A stretch of 64,000 nucleotides of DNA, taken from Variovorax sp. J2L1-78 (GTDB lineage Bacteria; Pseudomonadota; Gammaproteobacteria; Burkholderiales; Burkholderiaceae_C). The stretch's first letter is position 1. Each line of letters starts with the position of its first letter. A program made the position numbers and the translations under genes. Shown piece by piece: positions 8,006-16,152 of the stretch. Location: contig NZ_JASZYB010000001.1 of the NCBI RefSeq assembly GCF_030317205.1, forward strand, positions 2,170,001 to 2,234,000, written 5' to 3'. The notes under the pieces are model-generated. The model was not told the DNA's origin. It ran no database searches and saw only the letters and a program-made list of their open reading frames with translations.

Positions 8006-8764
8006 TCACCGCAGCAGACGCGTCACGGTGTCGCGCCATTGCCCGAGGTTGGCATGGTCCGTGAGGTCGATCTGCAGCGGTGTGAGCGCCACATGGCCTT
8101 CGGACGTGGCGTGGAAATCGGTACCCTCGCCGCTGTCCTTGGCGCCACCGGCACCGGCAATCCAGTACATGGTCTCGCCGCGCGGACTTTCTTGCGTGAT
8201 CACCTTCTCCGCCGCATGCCGGCGGCCGAGCCGGCACACCTTGATGGGCTTGAGCTCGTCGAACGGCCGGTTCGGAATGTTGACGTTCAGCAACCACGCC
8301 GGCCCTTCGAGCATGCGCTCGCGCTCGATGCGCTCGACCAGACGGCGCGCGACCCGCGCAGCCGAATCGACATGCGCCCAGCCCTTCTCGATCTGCGAGA
8401 AGGCGATGGCCGGAACGCCGAAGAGGTACGCTTCCATCGCTGCGCCAACGGTCCCGGAATAGATGGTGTCGTCACCCATGTTGGCACCGTTGTTGATGCC
8501 CGACACGACCAGGTCGGGCTTGTAGCCCAGCACGCCCTTGAGCGCGATGTGCACACAGTCAGCCGGCGTGCCCGTGACGTAGCGGAAGCCGTTGTGGGCC
8601 TCGTGAACATACAGCGGCGCGGCCAGCGTCAGGGCGTTCGACTTGGCACTGTTGTTGTGCTCGGGGGCGATGACCTCGACATCGGCGAAGTCCTTGAGCG
8701 CATCGTGCAGGGCGACGATGCCGGGCGCCTGGAAGCCGTCGTCGTTGGAAATGAGTATCTTCAT
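8006..8764 (-). CDS. surE: 5'/3'-nucleotidase SurE
   Basis: A 252-residue metal-dependent phosphatase acting on nucleoside monophosphates, induced in stationary phase and stress in other bacteria. The N-terminal motif ISNDDGFQAPG supplies the metal-binding Asp pair; HNNSAKSN and SGINNGANMGDDTIYSGTVGAA complete the active site. Length is normal. It heads the minus-strand surE-pcm-nlpD-rlmD cluster and is divergent from the quinone oxidoreductase gene. Confidence 0.96.
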   Translation of the reverse strand: MKILISNDDGFQAPGIVALHDALKDFADVEVIAPEHNNSAKSNALTLAAPLYVHEAHNGFRYVTGTPADCVHIALKGVLGYKPDLVVSGINNGANMGDDTIYSGTVGAAMEAYLFGVPAIAFSQIEKGWAHVDSAARVARRLVERIERERMLEGPAWLLNVNIPNRPFDELKPIKVCRLGRRHAAEKVITQESPRGETMYWIAGAGGAKDSGEGTDFHATSEGHVALTPLQIDLTDHANLGQWRDTVTRLLR

Positions 8765-8889
8765 GGCGTCTGGGAGTGCGCGCGATTGTAGGCGCCGGGT
8801 CGGTCGCCGCAGGGACAAGAACCGCGTTCCTGGCACCCTATCATGGCCCGCTTTCCCCGCCCGAGCGACCCATCGAAGGAGACATCTGC

Positions 8890-9876
8890 ATGCATGCCTG
8901 GCTTTGCGAAAACCCCACCGGCGTCGATGCGCTGACCTGGAAAGAACTCCCGACGCCCACGCCGGGACCGGGACAGGTGCTCATCGAGATCAAGGCGGCC
9001 AGCCTGAACTTTCCCGATCTGCTGATCGTACAGAACAAATACCAAATGAAGCCGCCTCTGCCCTTCGTGCCGGGCTCGGAGTACGCGGGCGTCGTGCAGG
9101 CCGTCGGCGACGGCGTCACGAATCTGAAGCCTGGCCAGAACGTGGCGTGCCTGTCGGGTACCGGCGGCTTCGCCACCCATGTGATCGCGCCCGCTGCGCA
9201 GTGCATGCCCTTGCCCGCGGGCTTCGACCTGGTCGACGCAGCCGCCTTCATCATGACTTACGGCACCTCGTGGCACGCCCTCATGGACCGGGCGCAACTG
9301 AAGGCCGGGGAAACGGTGCTGGTCCTGGGGGCCGCAGGCGGCGTCGGCACGGCCGCGATCCAGATCGCCAAGGCAGCAGGCGCGACGGTCATCGCCGCCG
9401 CGTCGACCGACGAGAAGTGCGCACTCTGCGAATCACTCGGCGCCGATCGCAGCATCAATTACTCAACGCACGCACTGCCGACCGGCTTTCGCGACGCGAT
9501 CAAGGAAGCCACGGGCGGCCGAGGGCCCGACGTGATCTACGACCCGGTCGGCGGCGACTTCGCCGAACCGGCATTCCGCTCCATTGCATGGCGCGGCCGC
9601 TATCTCGTGGTCGGGTTCGCCGGCGGTGGCATTCCCGCGTTGCCCCTGAATCTGACGTTGCTCAAGGGCGCATCGATCGTCGGCGTCTTCTGGGGCGACT
9701 TCGCTCGGCGAGAGCCAAAGGCGAATGCACACATGATGTCGGAATTGGCAACCTGGTATGAACAGGGAAAGATCAAGCCAGTGATCGACAGCACCATGCC
9801 GATGGGCGAATTGAAAGCCGCCTACGCCCACATGGGTTCGCGGGGCGTCAAAGGCAAACTGGTGATGGTGAACTGA
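8890..9876 (+). CDS. NADPH:quinone oxidoreductase family protein (zinc-free MDR)
   Basis: A 328-residue medium-chain reductase. The N-terminal GroES-like domain (about 1-130) lacks the zinc-ligand cysteines. The Rossmann domain has the nucleotide motif VLGAAGGVGTAAIQIAKAAG and the C-terminal GKLVMVN strand. This places it with NADPH:quinone reductase / Zta1-like enzymes that reduce quinones or enals. The start is the ATG with AAGGAGAC seven bases upstream. It appears monocistronic with a terminator after it. Confidence 0.88.
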   Translation: MHAWLCENPTGVDALTWKELPTPTPGPGQVLIEIKAASLNFPDLLIVQNKYQMKPPLPFVPGSEYAGVVQAVGDGVTNLKPGQNVACLSGTGGFATHVIAPAAQCMPLPAGFDLVDAAAFIMTYGTSWHALMDRAQLKAGETVLVLGAAGGVGTAAIQIAKAAGATVIAAASTDEKCALCESLGADRSINYSTHALPTGFRDAIKEATGGRGPDVIYDPVGGDFAEPAFRSIAWRGRYLVVGFAGGGIPALPLNLTLLKGASIVGVFWGDFARREPKANAHMMSELATWYEQGKIKPVIDSTMPMGELKAAYAHMGSRGVKGKLVMVN

Positions 9877-9906
9877 CCTGGCAACAGTGCCAATGCAGCA
9901 CCCATG

Positions 9907-9934
9907 AAAAAGGCCCGCATCTGCGGGCCTTTTT
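9907..9934. terminator. Bidirectional terminator between quinone oxidoreductase and H-NS-like gene
   Basis: A 13 bp perfect stem (AAAAAGGCCCGCA) with a TC loop and T tracts on both strands separates the convergent genes. Confidence 0.88.
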
Positions 9935-9960
9935 CATTGCGCCATGCGCGCGAAAACGCG

Positions 9961-10302
9961 TTACTTGATCTCGTAGTCCGACAGCGACTTGCCGGCTGCC
10001 AGGGCCTCGGTAACCCAACGCGGCTTGCGGCCACGGCCCCCCGACCACGTCTCACCGGCCGGACCTCGGTACTTCGCAGCCTTTGCTGGTGCCGCGCTCA
10101 CGCTGCGCTTGCCGCCCGCCCCCCGCGTGGACAGCTTGAGGTCTGCAGCCGTCAAACCGAATTCCGCAATCTTCTGGCGAATCTCTTCGATCACACCTGC
10201 GCGCTCGTGATTGCGCAGTTCCTCGGCCTGCTTGCGCAATTGCGCAATGTGCTCTTCGTTCTTCTTGATCTGCGAATTGATGTCGGCGAGCGTAGATGCC
10301 AT
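9961..10302 (-). CDS. H-NS family nucleoid-associated protein
   Basis: A 113-residue protein with an N-terminal coiled-coil oligomerisation region (about 5-50) and a C-terminal DNA-binding domain containing TWSGGRGRKPRWV, the H-NS core that inserts into the minor groove of AT-rich DNA. An Ala/Lys linker joins them. Proteins of this class silence horizontally acquired DNA. The ATG before ASTLADI fits the family length; upstream in-frame codons run into the intergenic region. Confidence 0.92.
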   Translation of the reverse strand: MASTLADINSQIKKNEEHIAQLRKQAEELRNHERAGVIEEIRQKIAEFGLTAADLKLSTRGAGGKRSVSAAPAKAAKYRGPAGETWSGGRGRKPRWVTEALAAGKSLSDYEIK

Positions 10303-10385
10303 TTGAGCGTCCCAGGGTCGGTTTAAGGAAAGCTGAATTTTAATTGAGAACGCAATAGCCACAAGTGCTCGAAACCTCAAATGCC

Positions 10386-10416
10386 AAAAAAAAAGCGCCC
10401 GTCTTACAACGGGCGC
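10386..10416 (-). terminator. Terminator after tRNA-His
   Basis: On the minus strand an 8 bp stem (GCGCCCGT with ACGGGCGC, 10395-10416) is followed by nine T residues, just past the 3' end of the tRNA-His gene. Confidence 0.88.
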
Positions 10417-10433
10417 CTTTTATACAAAGCAGT

Positions 10434-10509
10434 TGGGGTGGCTGATGGGACTCGAACCCACGACGACCAGAATCACAATCTGGGACTCTACCAGCTGAGC
10501 TACAGCCAC
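10434..10509 (-). tRNA. tRNA-His (GTG anticodon)
   Basis: Read on the minus strand, a 76-base cloverleaf with acceptor stem GTGGCTG/CAGCCAC, D-arm AGCTCAGCTGG, T-arm GGGTTCGAGTCCC and anticodon GTG in the loop. The encoded 3' CCA is present (10434-10436). A G at 10510 provides the G-1 residue that marks tRNA-His, opposite discriminator C73. Confidence 0.97.
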
Positions 10510-10538
10510 CGCAGAGCCGTCGATTATAGCGTCAGAAA

Positions 10539-12461
10539 TCAGCGGTTGGCCACCTGATTCAAATCCGGCCGGGGCACCAGGATCTCCGCCTTGTAGCGCG
10601 CCTTCAGCACGTTGTAATAGGCGAGGTTTTCGGCGGCAGCCACCGCCTGGGCGAACTGCTCGCTCTCCTGCTTCGCAGCGTCTGCGGACGGCGCCGTGCG
10701 GCCCAGGCTCTTGACGATGCGCAGCACCGCATAGCCGTCGGCGCCCAGATCGACGCCTGCCAAGGCCGGCAATTGGGTCGCATCGGCACGCAGCGCGGCC
10801 TCGACGATCGATGGCGGCTGCGATTGCGGGTCGATACGCGACAGCGTCACCGGTGGCGCCAGCGTGGCGCCGGCCGCATTGCTGCGCCAGGCCGCCAGCT
10901 TGGCTTCGCCATCGGCCTTGGCCAGCGCTGCCGCCTTCTCCGCCACCAGTTGCGTGCGGACCTTGTCCTTCACCTCGGCCAGGGGCACGGTGCGCGCGGG
11001 TGCGTATTGCGCGATGCGACCGGACGCGAGCTGGTTCGGGCCGATCTCGATCGCCTCCGTGTTGTGCTTGCGCTCCAGCGTGTCGGGCGCGAACAGCGCC
11101 TTGAGGAAATTGGCACTGGCCAGCGCACCGGTCGCACCTGGCGCCGGCGTACGCGCGACGTCGCTGGCCTTGCGGATGGTGAGCTTGAGCTTGTCGGCCG
11201 CCGGCTGCAGGCTGTCCGGTTGCTGGTACACGGCGTCGGTGAAGGCTTCGGCGGCCTTCGCGAATTCCTGCGTGGCCTGCTGCCCGCGGACCTCGTTCTC
11301 GATGGCCGCCCGCGCCTGCTCGAAAGGCTGCACCACGCCTGGCTTGATGTCGTCGAGCTTGATGATGTGATAGCCGAACTCGGTCTCCACGATGTTGCTG
11401 ATCTCGCCCTTCTTCAGCGCGAACATCGCGTCTTCGAAAGGCTTGACCATCGCACCGCGCGACACGAAGTCCAAGTCGCCGCCTTTTTCCGCGGACCCCG
11501 GGTCCTGCGAGTTCTTGCGGGCCACCGCAGCGAAGGTCGTGGGGGCTTTCTTCACCTCTGCCAACAGTTGCTCGGCCTTGGCGCGCGCCGCGTCGCGTTC
11601 GGCTTTCGGTGCACTCGGCGGTGCGGTGATCAGGATGTGGCTGGCGCGTCGCTCTTCGGGCGTGCCGAAGCGGGCGCTGTTCTGCTCGTAGTAGCTCTTG
11701 AGATCGGCCTCGCTCACCGAGATGTTCTTCTTCGCTGCGTCCAGGTCGAGCACCAGATACTCGACGCTCGCCTGCTCGGGCGCTTGGAACTGCGCGGCGT
11801 GGTCCTTGTAGTAGGCCTCGATGTCCGCGTCGTTCACCGTCACCTTCGACGTGAAATCGGCCGGCTTGAAGCGTGCGATCTGCACCTCGCGGCGGTCGAG
11901 AACGATGTTGAACATGGCCTGCACCTGTGCTGGCGTCGCGAAAGCCGTGCCGGTAACACCACCGAGCACCTGCTGTGTTGCAAGCCCCGCCCCGTACGCT
12001 GCCATGTATTGCTCCGGTGTCTGACCGCCAGTGGCCATCGCAAACGCCGCACGGTCAAACTCCGACTTCCCGTCCTTCGTCACAACAAATGCTTTGAGAC
12101 TCGGGTCGCTTGCAAAAATTGCGGATAGACGATCATCCGATACGCTCATATTCGTCTTCGCAGCCGCAGCAGCCAGCACGCGGTCGCGCACCATGCGTTC
12201 GAGTGTGGCGTAGCGCGCGGCATCGGAATCGAGCAAGGCCGGGTCAACGTTCGGCGACTGGCGGCGGATGCGGTCGACCTCGTTGCGATGCTGCATGTCC
12301 CATTCCGGACGCGTGATGTCGTGACCGTCGACACGAGCGACCTTCTCGCCCTTCTGGTCGCCCTGGTAGCGGTCGACACCGAACAGGACGAAGGACGGAA
12401 TGATCAGCACGAACAAGACGCCCATGACGATCTTGTTGTACTTGCGGAAGAACTCGAACAT
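10539..12461 (-). CDS. ppiD: Periplasmic folding factor PpiD (SurA N-terminal / parvulin domains)
   Basis: A 640-residue inner-membrane-anchored chaperone for outer-membrane and secreted proteins emerging from SecYEG. One transmembrane helix (about 13-32) follows the typical start [10 protein letters not shown] SurA_N-like chaperone region spans about 35-165. The parvulin-type PPIase domain runs from about ERRASHILI to [11 protein letters not shown] (roughly 275-380), and a second chaperone lobe follows. It lies between two tRNA genes, downstream of hupB, the common order hupB-tRNA-ppiD in this group. Confidence 0.94.
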   Translation of the reverse strand: MFEFFRKYNKIVMGVLFVLIIPSFVLFGVDRYQGDQKGEKVARVDGHDITRPEWDMQHRNEVDRIRRQSPNVDPALLDSDAARYATLERMVRDRVLAAAAAKTNMSVSDDRLSAIFASDPSLKAFVVTKDGKSEFDRAAFAMATGGQTPEQYMAAYGAGLATQQVLGGVTGTAFATPAQVQAMFNIVLDRREVQIARFKPADFTSKVTVNDADIEAYYKDHAAQFQAPEQASVEYLVLDLDAAKKNISVSEADLKSYYEQNSARFGTPEERRASHILITAPPSAPKAERDAARAKAEQLLAEVKKAPTTFAAVARKNSQDPGSAEKGGDLDFVSRGAMVKPFEDAMFALKKGEISNIVETEFGYHIIKLDDIKPGVVQPFEQARAAIENEVRGQQATQEFAKAAEAFTDAVYQQPDSLQPAADKLKLTIRKASDVARTPAPGATGALASANFLKALFAPDTLERKHNTEAIEIGPNQLASGRIAQYAPARTVPLAEVKDKVRTQLVAEKAAALAKADGEAKLAAWRSNAAGATLAPPVTLSRIDPQSQPPSIVEAALRADATQLPALAGVDLGADGYAVLRIVKSLGRTAPSADAAKQESEQFAQAVAAAENLAYYNVLKARYKAEILVPRPDLNQVANR

Positions 12462-12501
12462 GCTTGAACGCTCTCTCTGTGACGGTTGCCGAAGGCAAAA
12501 C

Positions 12502-12527
12502 AAAAAAGGCGAACTCGTGTTCGCCTT
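12502..12527 (-). terminator. Terminator after hupB/tRNA-Val
   Basis: A 9 bp perfect stem (AAGGCGAAC) with a 4-base loop, followed by six T on the minus strand. It lies 10 bases past the tRNA-Val 3' end and before ppiD. Confidence 0.82.
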
Positions 12528-12536
12528 ATTGCCGGG

Positions 12537-12612
12537 TGGTGGGTGCTGAGGGGCTCGAACCCCCGACCTACGCCTTGTAAGGGCGCCGCTCTACCAACTG
12601 AGCTAAGCACCC
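12537..12612 (-). tRNA. tRNA-Val (TAC anticodon)
   Basis: A 76-base cloverleaf on the minus strand: acceptor GGGTGCT/AGCACCC, D-arm AGCTCAGTTGG, anticodon TAC between CCCT and AAGG arms, T-arm GGGGGTTCGAGCCCC, discriminator A and encoded CCA. It begins 16 bases after the hupB stop codon, so it is probably released from a hupB-tRNA transcript. Confidence 0.97.
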
Positions 12613-12628
12613 CCGAGGAAGAAGTATC

Positions 12629-12901
12629 TCAGTTCAGCGCGTCTTTCAGCGCCTTGCCCGGACGGAACTTCGGGATCTTGGCGGCCTTGATTTTAATCGC
12701 GTCGCCGGTGCGCGGATTCCGGCCGGTGCGCGCAGCGCGCTTGCCCACTGCGAAAGTCCCGAAACCGACGAGCGACACGGAGTTGCCCTTCTTGAGCGTG
12801 GTACGAATGGCGCCGATGGTGGACTCGAGTGCGCGCGTGGCGGCGGCTTTGGAGATGTCGGCGTTTTTTGCGATGTGCTCAATCAGTTCGGTCTTGTTCA
12901 C
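12629..12901 (-). CDS. hupB: DNA-binding protein HU-beta
   Basis: A 90-residue histone-like protein that bends and compacts DNA. The full HU family pattern is present: N-terminal helices ([11 protein letters not shown]), VGFGTF, and the signature [12 protein letters not shown] followed by the [15 protein letters not shown] ending. Length is exactly that of HU. A consensus-like sigma-70 promoter is seen upstream, and tRNA-Val follows 16 bases after the stop. Confidence 0.98.
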   Translation of the reverse strand: MNKTELIEHIAKNADISKAAATRALESTIGAIRTTLKKGNSVSLVGFGTFAVGKRAARTGRNPRTGDAIKIKAAKIPKFRPGKALKDALN

Positions 12902-12996
12902 AAGGGCCCCTCAGAGGAAAAGTGGATCGGGCGTCAGATGCAGTGGCCGGCCCCGCGATGGAGCCTTTGGCACGCGAATGGATGGCAGAGCTGACG

Positions 12997-13018
12997 TGTC
13001 GGCAGCAGACTGCCGACA
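12997..13018. promoter_or_regulatory. Perfect palindrome at the predicted hupB transcription start
   Basis: Two 9-base arms (TGTCGGCAG and CTGCCGACA) flank a 4-base centre. The predicted hupB start point falls inside the right arm, so the element could be a protein operator or a hairpin near the mRNA 5' end. It has no T tract, so it is not a simple terminator. Confidence 0.5.
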
Positions 13019-13021
13019 AGG

Positions 13022-13050
13022 ATTACAACCACAGGGCTACGGGGTGTCAA
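13022..13050 (-). promoter_or_regulatory. hupB promoter
   Basis: On the minus strand a perfect -35 TTGACA (13045-13050) is separated by 17 bp from TGTAAT (13022-13027). This is a near-consensus sigma-70 promoter, leaving a hupB leader of roughly 110 bases. Confidence 0.82.
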
Positions 13051-13116
13051 TAAGTCACACGGCCGCGCAGCCCCGCGGGGAGCGCGATTTTAGGGGTGTT
13101 TTGTGAAGTCGTTTTT

Positions 13117-14202
13117 TTAAAGCGCCTCGGCGATGGCGCGGCCCAGATCGGTCGTGCCTGCAGTTCCCCCGATGTCGCGCGTGCGCGGTGCGCCGCTTTG
13201 GGGCGCCAGTACTTTCTCGATGGCGGCCAGGATCGCGTCGTGGGCGTCCTTGTGGCCGAGAAATTCCAGCATCATCGCGCCGCACCAGATCTGGCCGATC
13301 GGGTTCGCGATGCCCTGCCCCGCGATGTCGGGCGCCGACCCATGAACCGGCTCGAACAGCGACGGCGTCGTGCGCTCGGGATTGAGGTTGGCGCTCGGCG
13401 CGATGCCGATGGTGCCGGTGCAGGCCGGGCCGAGGTCCGACAGGATGTCGCCGAACAGGTTGCTCGCCACCACCACGTCGAAGAAATCGGGACGCTGCAC
13501 GAAGTGGGCGGTGAGGATGTCGATATGGAACTTGTCGAGCGTGATGCCGGGATAGTTCTTGGCCATGGCGGCCACGCGCTCGTCCCAGTAGGGCATGGTG
13601 ATCGCGATGCCATTCGACTTGGTGGCGCTCGTGAGGTGCTTCTTCGGCCGCGACTGCGCCAGCTCGAAGGCGAACTTCAGCACACGGTCGACGCCCAAAC
13701 GCGACATCACGGTTTCCTGCATCACGATCTCGCGCGGCGTGCCTTCGTACATTCGCCCGCCGATGCTCGAGTACTCGCCCTCGGTGTTCTCACGCACGAT
13801 GTACATGTCGATCTCGCCGGGCACGCGGGGCGTGCCGTCGCGGCGCACCACAGGCGCGATGATGCCGGGCATCAGGCGCGCAGGGCGCAGGTTGACGTAC
13901 TGGTCGAACTCGCGGCGGAACAGCAGCAGCGAACCCCACAGCGACACATGGTCCGCGATCTTCTCGGGCCAGCCGACCGCACCGAAGTAGATCGCATCGT
14001 GACCACCGATTTGGTCCTTCCAGTCGTCGGGCAGCATCTTGCCGTGCTTCTCGCAGTAGTCCCAGCTCGAGAAATCGAAATGGTCGAACTTCAGGTCGAT
14101 GCCGAACTTGCGTGCCGCGGCGTCGAGCACGCGAATGCCCTCGGGCATGGTCTCCTTGCCGATGCCGTCGCCGGCGATGACTGCGATGCGATGGGTGCTC
14201 AT
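13117..14202 (-). CDS. Tartrate/D-malate dehydrogenase-type beta-decarboxylating dehydrogenase
   Basis: A 361-residue NAD-dependent metal enzyme of the isocitrate/isopropylmalate dehydrogenase fold. It has IAGDGIGKE at the N-terminus, the arginine-rich substrate strand with NLRPAR, IVRENTEGEYS, and the metal-binding GDILSDLGPACTGTIG. The sequence resembles TtuC/DmlA, which oxidise and decarboxylate tartrate or D-malate. The exact substrate cannot be told from sequence alone. It is translated from the same strand as the neighbouring dehalogenase-like hydrolase, 25 bp downstream of it. Confidence 0.88.
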   Translation of the reverse strand: MSTHRIAVIAGDGIGKETMPEGIRVLDAAARKFGIDLKFDHFDFSSWDYCEKHGKMLPDDWKDQIGGHDAIYFGAVGWPEKIADHVSLWGSLLLFRREFDQYVNLRPARLMPGIIAPVVRRDGTPRVPGEIDMYIVRENTEGEYSSIGGRMYEGTPREIVMQETVMSRLGVDRVLKFAFELAQSRPKKHLTSATKSNGIAITMPYWDERVAAMAKNYPGITLDKFHIDILTAHFVQRPDFFDVVVASNLFGDILSDLGPACTGTIGIAPSANLNPERTTPSLFEPVHGSAPDIAGQGIANPIGQIWCGAMMLEFLGHKDAHDAILAAIEKVLAPQSGAPRTRDIGGTAGTTDLGRAIAEAL

Positions 14203-14227
14203 GTGTACGTCCTTGGAAGGTGTTGTC

Positions 14228-15106
14228 TCAGGATCGGAAGAAAGAGAGGGCCTCGCGCACGACGTCGTCCGGCGCCTCTTCGGGAATGTAGTGGCCGCAC
14301 GGCACCGTGCCACCCGACACGTCGTCGGCGCGCTCGCGCCACAGCGCGAGCACGTCGAAGCATTTGCCGACCACACCGTGTGCGCCCCACAGCACGCGCA
14401 GCGGCTGCGTCAGGCGGTGGCCGGCCGCGATGTCTTCGCGGTCGTGCACGAGGTCGATGCCGGCGGACGCACGGTAGTCCTCGCACACCGCTTCGGCGGT
14501 GCCGGGCAGTGCGGCGCAGCGCTCGTACTCGGCCAAGGCTTCCAGCGCGAACGGCGCGAGGCCTGCATGCCGGCCACCCATCACGCTGCGCACGTAGCGC
14601 GACGGGTCGGAAGCGAGCAGCGCCTCCGGCAAGGGCGGTGGCTGGATGAGAAAGAACCAGTGCCAGTAGGCCCGCGCGAAGGCCTCGGAGGTGTTCTCGT
14701 ACATCGCGAGCGTGGGCGCGATATCCAGCAGCAGCATCCGCTCCACGGCCTGCGGGTGATCGGCCGCCAAGCGATGCGCCACGCGTGCGCCGCGGTCGTG
14801 CGCCAGCACCTGGAAACGATCGAAGCCATGGTGCTGCATCACCGCCATCGCATCGGCGGCCATCTCGCGCTTGCTGTAGACACGGTGCTCGGTGTCGGGC
14901 GTCGGTCGGCCCGAATCACCGTAGCCGCGCAGGTCCATCAGCACGACCGTGAACCGCTGGGCCAGCAAGGGCGCGACGCGGTGCCAGATGACGTGGGTCT
15001 GCGGATGCCCGTGCAGCAGCAGCAGCGCGGGGCCTCGGCCACCGATCCGACCGTGGAGCACGACGCCGTCTCGCGACACGTCGAAGGGAGTGAATTCATT
15101 CAGCAC
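14228..15106 (-). CDS. Haloacetate (fluoroacetate) dehalogenase-like alpha/beta hydrolase
   Basis: A 292-residue alpha/beta hydrolase whose motifs fit fluoroacetate dehalogenases: HGHPQTHVIWHRVAP (oxyanion region), nucleophile Asp104 in HDRGAR with Arg105 and Arg108 placed to bind a carboxylate, His149-Trp150 and the Tyr of CEDYRA as halide ligands, Asp128, and the catalytic His in CGHYIPEEAP. These enzymes hydrolyse halo-acetates to glycolate. A GTG start is chosen because family proteins begin a few residues before FTPFDV; an ATG at 15148 is possible. A LysR regulator is divergent. Related epoxide hydrolases share part of this pattern. Confidence 0.8.
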   Translation of the reverse strand: MLNEFTPFDVSRDGVVLHGRIGGRGPALLLLHGHPQTHVIWHRVAPLLAQRFTVVLMDLRGYGDSGRPTPDTEHRVYSKREMAADAMAVMQHHGFDRFQVLAHDRGARVAHRLAADHPQAVERMLLLDIAPTLAMYENTSEAFARAYWHWFFLIQPPPLPEALLASDPSRYVRSVMGGRHAGLAPFALEALAEYERCAALPGTAEAVCEDYRASAGIDLVHDREDIAAGHRLTQPLRVLWGAHGVVGKCFDVLALWRERADDVSGGTVPCGHYIPEEAPDDVVREALSFFRS

Positions 15107-15180
15107 GGCGCGATTGTGCGTTGCCGGCCCGCGGGCTTCAAGCAACAATCATCGAATTGATTATTTCCATCGAGGCCGGA

Positions 15181-16107
15181 ATGGAACGCGCCGATCTTGA
15201 ACTCGTCACCACCGTGCACGCCCGCGGCAGCCTGTCTGCGGCCGCAGCATCGCTGGGTGTTGCCCCCTCGGTCGTGACCAAGCGACTGGCGGCGCTGGAG
15301 GCCCGGCTCGGGCAGCGCCTGTTCGAACGCACCACGCGCCGCCTGCACCTCACGCCCGAGGGCGAGGCGGTCTGCCTGCACGCGGAGAAGCTGCTCGAGG
15401 GTTTCGCCGCCCTGGAAGCGGATCTGAGCGACCGTCAGACCGCCCTGCGCGGCCCCTTGCGCCTCGCGGCCACGCTGGGCTTCGGCCGCCGCTGGCTCGG
15501 GCCGGCGCTCGCCGAGTTCCAGCAGCGTCATCCTGCGCTGCAGATCGATCTGGCGTTGAGCGAGCGCCTGCCCGACCTGGGCGCCGACGGGTACGACGGC
15601 GCCCTGTGGCTGTGGTCGGTGCAAGGCGCGCGCAGCTCGCAATGGACTTCGCGCCGCCTGGCGCGCAACCAGCGCATCGTCGTCGCGTCGCCCGCGTACC
15701 TGGCGCGCCACGGCACGCCGCGCGAACCGGCCGATCTCGCCGGCCACGCCTGCCTGGTCGTGCACGAGAACGCCGACGCCCACGGCGCTGCGCCTGCGCA
15801 CTGGACGCTCAGGCACGAGAAGGACAGCGCGCTGGTGCGGGTGCGCGTGCAGGGCCCGCTGTCGAGCAATTCGGGCGAGCTGGTGCGCGACTGGTGCCTG
15901 GCCGGCCGCGGCGTGATGCTGCGCAGCCTGTGGGACATCGCACCGCAGATCGCATCGGGTGAATTGAAGCGCGTGCTATCGCAGTACGCCATGCCCGATG
16001 CGGACATCCACTGGATCGCGCCGTGGCGGCCCAAGACGCCCCGCCGTGTGCGCCTGCTGGTGGACTTCCTCGCGGAACAGTTTCGCGGCGAGCCCTGGAA
16101 GCCCTGA
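15181..16107 (+). CDS. LysR-family transcriptional regulator
   Basis: A 308-residue regulator: N-terminal winged HTH (about 5-62, with GSLSAAAASLGVAPSVVTKRLAALE) and a periplasmic-binding-like effector domain (about 90-295). It is divergent from the dehalogenase-like gene, the usual arrangement for a LysR protein and its target. The ATG before ERADLELV is preferred over an ATG 60 bases upstream because the HTH normally begins within a few residues of the start. Confidence 0.9.
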   Translation: MERADLELVTTVHARGSLSAAAASLGVAPSVVTKRLAALEARLGQRLFERTTRRLHLTPEGEAVCLHAEKLLEGFAALEADLSDRQTALRGPLRLAATLGFGRRWLGPALAEFQQRHPALQIDLALSERLPDLGADGYDGALWLWSVQGARSSQWTSRRLARNQRIVVASPAYLARHGTPREPADLAGHACLVVHENADAHGAAPAHWTLRHEKDSALVRVRVQGPLSSNSGELVRDWCLAGRGVMLRSLWDIAPQIASGELKRVLSQYAMPDADIHWIAPWRPKTPRRVRLLVDFLAEQFRGEPWKP

Positions 16108-16152
16108 GCATTCACCCGTCCGAGGCGTTGCAGCCGACGCCGAAGTCGCCGC

